Assembly (NCBI RefSeq): GCF_009834125.1
Contig: NZ_CP047146.1
Coordinates: 8,154,501 to 8,218,500 of the forward strand
Source of the DNA: Streptomyces sp. GS7
GTDB lineage: Bacteria; Actinomycetota; Actinomycetes; Streptomycetales; Streptomycetaceae
DNA: 64,000 nucleotides
Direction of reading: 5' to 3'
Under the pieces are notes generated by a model that was not told where the DNA came from, did no database searches, and saw nothing but the letters and a program-made list of their open reading frames with translations. Below are positions 60,136 through 64,000 of the stretch, one piece after another. Position 1 is the stretch's first letter, and each line of letters starts with the position of its first letter. The position numbers and the translations under genes are program-made.

Positions 60136-61841
60136 AACAATTCCTCCGGTATCTCCAGATGGCGGGAGCGCAGCCACTCCCCCAGCGCCTTGGCCTGCGG
60201 ATCGAACCGCGCCTGCGAGGCGACGCCCTCCCCCAGCAGCCCCTCCACCGTGAAATTCAGCGCCCGAAGATTCCCCAGCACATGCCGTTCAACGACCAAC
60301 TCGGCTGTCTCCGGGAGCAGTTGCCGGAACCGCTCCACCGTCAGCTCATGCGCCAGCCACCGCCAGGCGGCGTCCGTACGGACCCACACCCCCACATTCG
60401 CCGAGCCGCCCTTGTCACCACTCCGGGCCCCCGCCACCGCCCCCAGAGGAGCCCGCCGGGTGGGCCCGGTCGGCAGCGGAACGGGCAACTCCCCCACGAG
60501 GGACGGGCCGTCCACCACGCGCACCGACCCCGCCGCCGGAATCTCCACCCGCCGCCCGTCCGGCAGCACCGCCACCTGCGGCACCTCCGCCGCCGCGACG
60601 TACTCCGCCGCGAAGACCCCGTACGGCGAGCCCTTGCCGGGCGGCGCCGTCACATGGAACCCGGGATAACTGGCCAGCGCCAGTTCCACCGCCGCGCCGC
60701 TGACCGCCCGCCCGACGGCCTCGGGATCCGGATCCCGTACGACGAGCCGCAGCAGCGCGCTCGCCTCCTCCTGGACGCCCGCGTCGGCGTGATCCGTCCG
60801 CGCGAGCGTCCACCGCACCTGCGCCGGACGGCGCCCGGCCCGCTCCAGCGCATCCTCGAACTGCCCCCGCACCAGCGCCGCCTTGGCCTCGATGTCGAGC
60901 CCGGTGAGCACGAACACGACCTCGTTGCGCCAGCCGCCCATACGGGTCAGCCCCACCTTCAGCGTCGGGGGCGGCGCCTCGCCCCGTACGTCACCGATCC
61001 GCACCCGGTCCGGACCGTCCTGCGTCAGCCGTACGCTGTCCAGCCGCGCCGTCACATCGGGCCCCAAGTAGCGCGGCCCGCCGGTCTCGTACAACAGCTG
61101 GGCGGTGACGGTACCGACGGTGACGGCGCCCCCGGTCCCGGGGTGCTTGGTGATCACGGCGCTGCCGTCCGCATGGATCTCGGCCAGCGGAAACCCGGGC
61201 CGCCGCACATCGTGCTCCCCGAAGAACGCGTAGTTCCCACCCGTCGCCTGCGTCCCGCACTCCAGCACATGCCCCGCGACGACCGCGCCCGCCAGCCGGT
61301 CGTAGTCGTCCGGCCCCCAGCCGAAGTGCGCCGCGGCCGGCCCGGTGACCAGCGCCGCGTCCGTCACCCGCCCGGACACCACCACGTCCGCACCGGCCCG
61401 CAGACACTCCGCGATCCCCGCCCCACCGAGGTACGCGTTGGCGGTGAGCACCCCCTCGCCCCACCCCCGGCCCGCCACGTCATCGCCCTCGACATGCGCG
61501 ACCCGCACCGAAACCCCGACCCGCTCCCCCAACTCCCGTACGGACTCCGCCAGTCCGGCCGGGTTCAGCCCACCCGCATTCGCAACGATCTTCACACCCC
61601 GCTCGACGGCGAGCCCGAGACCCTCCTCCAGCTGCCGCAGAAACGTCTTGGCGTACCCCAGGCGCGGATCCTTCAGCCGGTCCCGGCCGAGGATCAGCAT
61701 CGTCAGCTCGGCGAGATAGTCCCCGGTCAGCACGTCCAGCGGCCCACCGGTCAGCATCTCCCGTACGGCGTCGAACCGGTCGCCGTAGAACCCGGACGCG
61801 TTCCCGATCCGCAGCGGCTCCGCCACCCCCGGCTCCGTCAT
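60132..61841 (-). CDS. acyclic terpene utilisation AtuA-like protein
   Basis: The protein has 569 residues. An N-terminal DUF1446 domain reads LRIGNASGFYGDRFDAVREML, IVANAGGLNPAGLAESVREL and ADVVVSGRVTDAALVTGPAAAHFGWGPDD. A C-terminal segment reads AGARSGDKGGSANVGVWVR. Such proteins accompany acyl-CoA carboxylases in Atu (acyclic terpene) and related pathways; their biochemical role is not settled. The ATG 61841 overlaps the upstream TIGR03084 stop by four bases. Confidence 0.9.
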   Translation of the reverse strand: MTEPGVAEPLRIGNASGFYGDRFDAVREMLTGGPLDVLTGDYLAELTMLILGRDRLKDPRLGYAKTFLRQLEEGLGLAVERGVKIVANAGGLNPAGLAESVRELGERVGVSVRVAHVEGDDVAGRGWGEGVLTANAYLGGAGIAECLRAGADVVVSGRVTDAALVTGPAAAHFGWGPDDYDRLAGAVVAGHVLECGTQATGGNYAFFGEHDVRRPGFPLAEIHADGSAVITKHPGTGGAVTVGTVTAQLLYETGGPRYLGPDVTARLDSVRLTQDGPDRVRIGDVRGEAPPPTLKVGLTRMGGWRNEVVFVLTGLDIEAKAALVRGQFEDALERAGRRPAQVRWTLARTDHADAGVQEEASALLRLVVRDPDPEAVGRAVSGAAVELALASYPGFHVTAPPGKGSPYGVFAAEYVAAAEVPQVAVLPDGRRVEIPAAGSVRVVDGPSLVGELPVPLPTGPTRRAPLGAVAGARSGDKGGSANVGVWVRTDAAWRWLAHELTVERFRQLLPETAELVVERHVLGNLRALNFTVEGLLGEGVASQARFDPQAKALGEWLRSRHLEIPEELL

Positions 61842-62641
61842 CGCCGCACCCCGCCCGGCGCCCGCCCCGGCCCCGCCGGCCCGGCGAAGGACTGCGCGAT
61901 GTCCAGCCACCGGTCCGCATCCGCCCCCGTCGCCACGACGGAGACATCGTCCCGATGTACCCGCTGCGTCACCAGCAGGCAGAAGTCCAGCGCCGTCCCG
62001 GTCACCCGCTGCGCCGCGCCCTCCGGCCCGAACGTCCACACCTCCCCGTCAGGGGCGGCCAACTCCACCCGGAACTCCTCTGCCGGCGGCGTCAGCCCGC
62101 GCACCGCATACGCGTAGTCCCTGGCCCGCACCCCGATCCGCGCCACATGCCGCAACCGCGCCGTCGGCACCCGCCGCGCACCCAGCGCATCCGCCACGTC
62201 CTGCCCGTGCGCCCAGGTCTCCATCAATCGGCCCGTGGCGACCGACGCCACGCTCATCGGCGGTCCGTACCACGGGAGTTTGGCGCCCGCCGGCTGCGCG
62301 GCCAGCACCCGCTGCAACTCCGCACGCCCCGCCCGCCACCGGTCCAGCAACTCGGCAGGAGCCAATCGGGCCCCACGCTCCGCCCCTTCGTCCACAAAGG
62401 TCTCCGGCGAGGCAAGCGCCGTCCGCACCTCCTCCGCGAACCCGCCCGGATCCACGGCGGACTGCACCGCCCGCTCATCCGTCCACGCGAGGTGCGCGAT
62501 CTGGTGCGCGATGGTCCACCCGGCGGCCGGCGTCGCCCGCCCCCACTCCTCTTCCGGGAGCCCCGCCACCAGCCCGTCCAGCTCCTCACCCTCGGCCCGC
62601 AGGTCCTCAAGGACCTCCCGAACCTCCCGCGGATCGGCCAT
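61838..62641 (-). CDS. TIGR03084 family maleylpyruvate-isomerase-like protein
   Basis: This 267-residue DinB/MDMPI-type helical protein contains GWTIAHQIAHLAWTDERAV and METWAHGQDVADALGARR, whose histidines form the metal site of this superfamily. It is the first gene of the eight-gene minus-strand operon; stop and start overlap the AtuA-like gene. It may be a mycothiol-dependent enzyme or a structural partner of the AtuA-like protein. The ATG at 62641 has AGGAGAG upstream. Confidence 0.9.
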   Translation of the reverse strand: MADPREVREVLEDLRAEGEELDGLVAGLPEEEWGRATPAAGWTIAHQIAHLAWTDERAVQSAVDPGGFAEEVRTALASPETFVDEGAERGARLAPAELLDRWRAGRAELQRVLAAQPAGAKLPWYGPPMSVASVATGRLMETWAHGQDVADALGARRVPTARLRHVARIGVRARDYAYAVRGLTPPAEEFRVELAAPDGEVWTFGPEGAAQRVTGTALDFCLLVTQRVHRDDVSVVATGADADRWLDIAQSFAGPAGPGRAPGGVRR

Positions 62642-62885
62642 CCTGCGCTCTCCTCGTCGACGCCATAGCCCATGTCCCCTGAGGGAAGGGCGCGTTGAGT
62701 GCTGCGGTGCGGGTTCCGAGGGTGGCAGCGCGCCCAGAAACAATCAAGCACGCATGCATGATTTTTTGCCAGAGATCACCGTGTCATCCGGTTGGCCCAG
62801 CCGTTGCACAGCGTGAACCTCCGTCGCCGGAGCCCCCGTTGAACTCCCTCGCCCGGTTCAGCTTCCCCGCCCGGGCGGGGGTACC

Positions 62886-63077
62886 TCACTCCGCCGAGGC
62901 GACGTGGCGGAGGAAGGCGGACCAGGCGGCGGGCAGCACGGAGAGGCGCGGGCCCGCCGTGCGCTTCGAGTCGCGTATATGCACGTGAGCGGTGCCGGGA
63001 CCGACCGCAACCTCGACACATTCACCGCCGGCCGAGCCGCTGTAGCTCGACTTTCGCCAGGTCAGTTCGCTGCTCAT
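62886..63077 (-). CDS. DUF397 domain protein
   Basis: The 63-residue protein is entirely a DUF397 domain: WRKSSYSGSAGGECVEVAVGP...VHIRDSKR...LSVLPAAWSAFLRHV. DUF397 genes normally follow an HTH/DUF5753 regulator and probably act as its small partner, as the remnant beside it suggests. The ATG 63077 lies just past the end of that decayed gene. With the regulator broken, this gene may no longer have a function. The 244-bp gap to 62641 holds no recognised feature. Confidence 0.9.
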   Translation of the reverse strand: MSSELTWRKSSYSGSAGGECVEVAVGPGTAHVHIRDSKRTAGPRLSVLPAAWSAFLRHVASAE

Positions 63078-63079
63078 GC

Positions 63080-63500
63080 CTACCCTGCCAACTTCTCGAT
63101 GAATTTGATGGATTCCCCGGTGGACAGGGCCTGCGTACGGATCATTCCATAGCGCCTCATCAGGTCTCCGACCTCCTTTCGGTCAGAGACGAGCTGGCTC
63201 CTCGCGTGCCCCTCCACATAGCCCAGCATGCGCAGCTCGGGCATCTCCACCAAGACCAATGGACCGTCGATGCACGGGTGTTCCGCAGCGTCTGTCGGCA
63301 TGACCTGGAGCGAGACGTTGCGCAGCTGTAGCCGCTCCAAGACCGTCGCCATCTGCTCCCATCGTGTGAGACGCGTACCCAAGCCGCCTCCCCAGCTCTT
63401 CCCGACTCAGTTCGGCCAGCTCCCTGAAGAGCTTCAGCTGCCCGCCGAACACACGCAGCGCCACCGACGCCCGCTCCCCACCACCGTCTGTATTCACCAT
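63080..63500 (-). pseudogene. HTH/DUF5753 regulator with internal deletion and frameshift
   Basis: The N-terminal frame gives an XRE HTH beginning (LKLFRELAELSREELGRRLGYASHT) and then loses the family. After a shift near 63375, another frame encodes the C-terminal DUF5753 tail (RWEQMATVLERLQLRNVSLQVMP, LVEMPELRMLGYVEGHARSQLV, RTQALSTGESIKFIEKLAG). About half of a normal ~280-residue protein, including most of DUF5753, is missing between them. Confidence 0.8.
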
Positions 63501-63583
63501 GCCTCCTCAGGTACAGCTACGAACACTGTCCGTATGCGCGCCATTACTGTGCAGGCTAGGCGCGGACGCCGACCATAGGGGCC

Positions 63584-63817
63584 ATGAACCAGAAAAAGCC
63601 CTCATCCGGGGACAGCCCATTGGCCCAAGGTCGAGTCGCCGCACAGGAGTTGGCGGCCGCGCTCACCTCCGCAGGGTTCACTTTCCCCTCCCTCCGGGGC
63701 GACTTTCCCGTAACGAACCGGGCGCACGTTCAGCTCGGCGGGGTATCCGCAACCGAAGCATTCCGACTCGCCGCATGGATTCGGGAACGGACGGAAACAC
63801 GGGGACGGAAGCCGTGA
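63584..63817 (+). CDS. small hypothetical protein
   Basis: The protein has 77 residues and begins MNQKKPSSGD. The body (RVAAQELAAALTSAGFTFPSLRGDFPVTNRAHVQLGGVSATEAFRLAAWI) has a coherent helix-strand pattern and ends in a basic tail. The ATG 63584 follows AGGGG. It is divergent from the broken HTH gene, in the position that such small partners often take. No family was recognised. The stop overlaps the next start. Confidence 0.65.
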   Translation: MNQKKPSSGDSPLAQGRVAAQELAAALTSAGFTFPSLRGDFPVTNRAHVQLGGVSATEAFRLAAWIRERTETRGRKP

Positions 63818-64000
63818 AGATCAGCCCCCGCCGGATGACACTCTCGGTATACCGGGTTTCGGCGGTCGGTGACCGTATCCCGATCCGCCAGGTCGTCGTA
63901 CGAAGCGACGACCCCTGGCAGGTCATCGACGACGCTCCGGGCCGCTATCCACCGTGCCGGTGCCCCAGTTGCGGGCCGGGTGGCAGACGGGAAAATGGTG
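63814..64000 (+). CDS. hypothetical protein, N-terminal part (runs off the window)
   Basis: The GTG 63814 overlaps the previous stop (GTGA). It encodes at least 62 residues: MKISPRRMTLSVYRVSAVGDRIPIRQVVVRSDDPW, then a CRCPSCGPGG cysteine cluster that could bind zinc. The rest is beyond the window. It is probably co-translated with the small gene before it. Confidence 0.6.
   Translation, partial: MKISPRRMTLSVYRVSAVGDRIPIRQVVVRSDDPWQVIDDAPGRYPPCRCPSCGPGGRRENG

Overview
The window is high-GC, GC3-biased actinobacterial DNA, and the gene content points to Streptomyces. It carries a DmdR1-type DtxR iron regulator, a SCO4402-family protein, rare TTA leucine codons in a few genes, and a DUF397 gene beside a DUF5753-type regulator remnant. 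Several anchor genes I recognise fall in S. coelicolor order reading right to left: SCO4402-like at 30.2 kb, dmdR1 (SCO4394) at 46 kb, the SCO4393 SIS protein at 47 kb and the SCO4383-type cinnamate:CoA ligase at 54 kb. The right-hand ~35 kb is therefore probably a collinear chromosomal core block. No tRNA, rRNA, CRISPR array or intact insertion sequence was seen.

Layout. 0-10 kb: envelope sensing and membrane proteins (a PspC-domain sensor kinase with its response regulator, a Ser/Thr kinase, a second PspC protein, DoxX, a DUF4239 protein). 10-20.7 kb: metabolism (class II aldolase, Uma2 nuclease-like protein, guaA, chorismate mutase, a GMC oxidoreductase, succinic semialdehyde dehydrogenase) and a second Ser/Thr kinase. 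21-36 kb: regulation (a TTA-containing XRE regulator, a NarL-type two-component pair, a STAS anti-anti-sigma protein divergent from an ECF sigma/anti-sigma pair, purU, a substrate-binding lipoprotein, a proline-rich membrane protein, a TPR regulator). 36-44.3 kb: a primase-like protein, an ABC exporter, and a two-gene membrane system sharing an unassigned extracytoplasmic module. 44.4-52 kb: an alpha/beta-hydrolase fold protein lacking the nucleophile serine, dmdR1 divergent from a SIS protein, a PAS protein, pdxH and a citrate synthase. 52.3-62.6 kb: an eight-gene minus-strand acyl-CoA catabolic operon (TIGR03084 protein, AtuA-like protein, acyl-CoA carboxylase beta and alpha, acyl-CoA dehydrogenase, CoA ligase, enoyl-CoA hydratase, TetR). 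62.9-64 kb: a decayed HTH/DUF397 locus and two small unknown genes.

The most interesting non-coding signals are these. Chorismate mutase has a promoter, an aromatic-rich short leader ORF and a GC hairpin ahead of it, which looks like attenuation. Two inverted copies of a ~110-bp repeat after citrate synthase have hairpin stems that differ at seven positions, all compensated. A DasR-like site lies in the promoter spacer between dmdR1 and the SIS gene. An isolated 12-codon ORF has its own promoter and a strong Shine-Dalgarno sequence. A pair of palindromes lies upstream of the TPR regulator. TTA codons in three genes suggest bldA-dependent expression.
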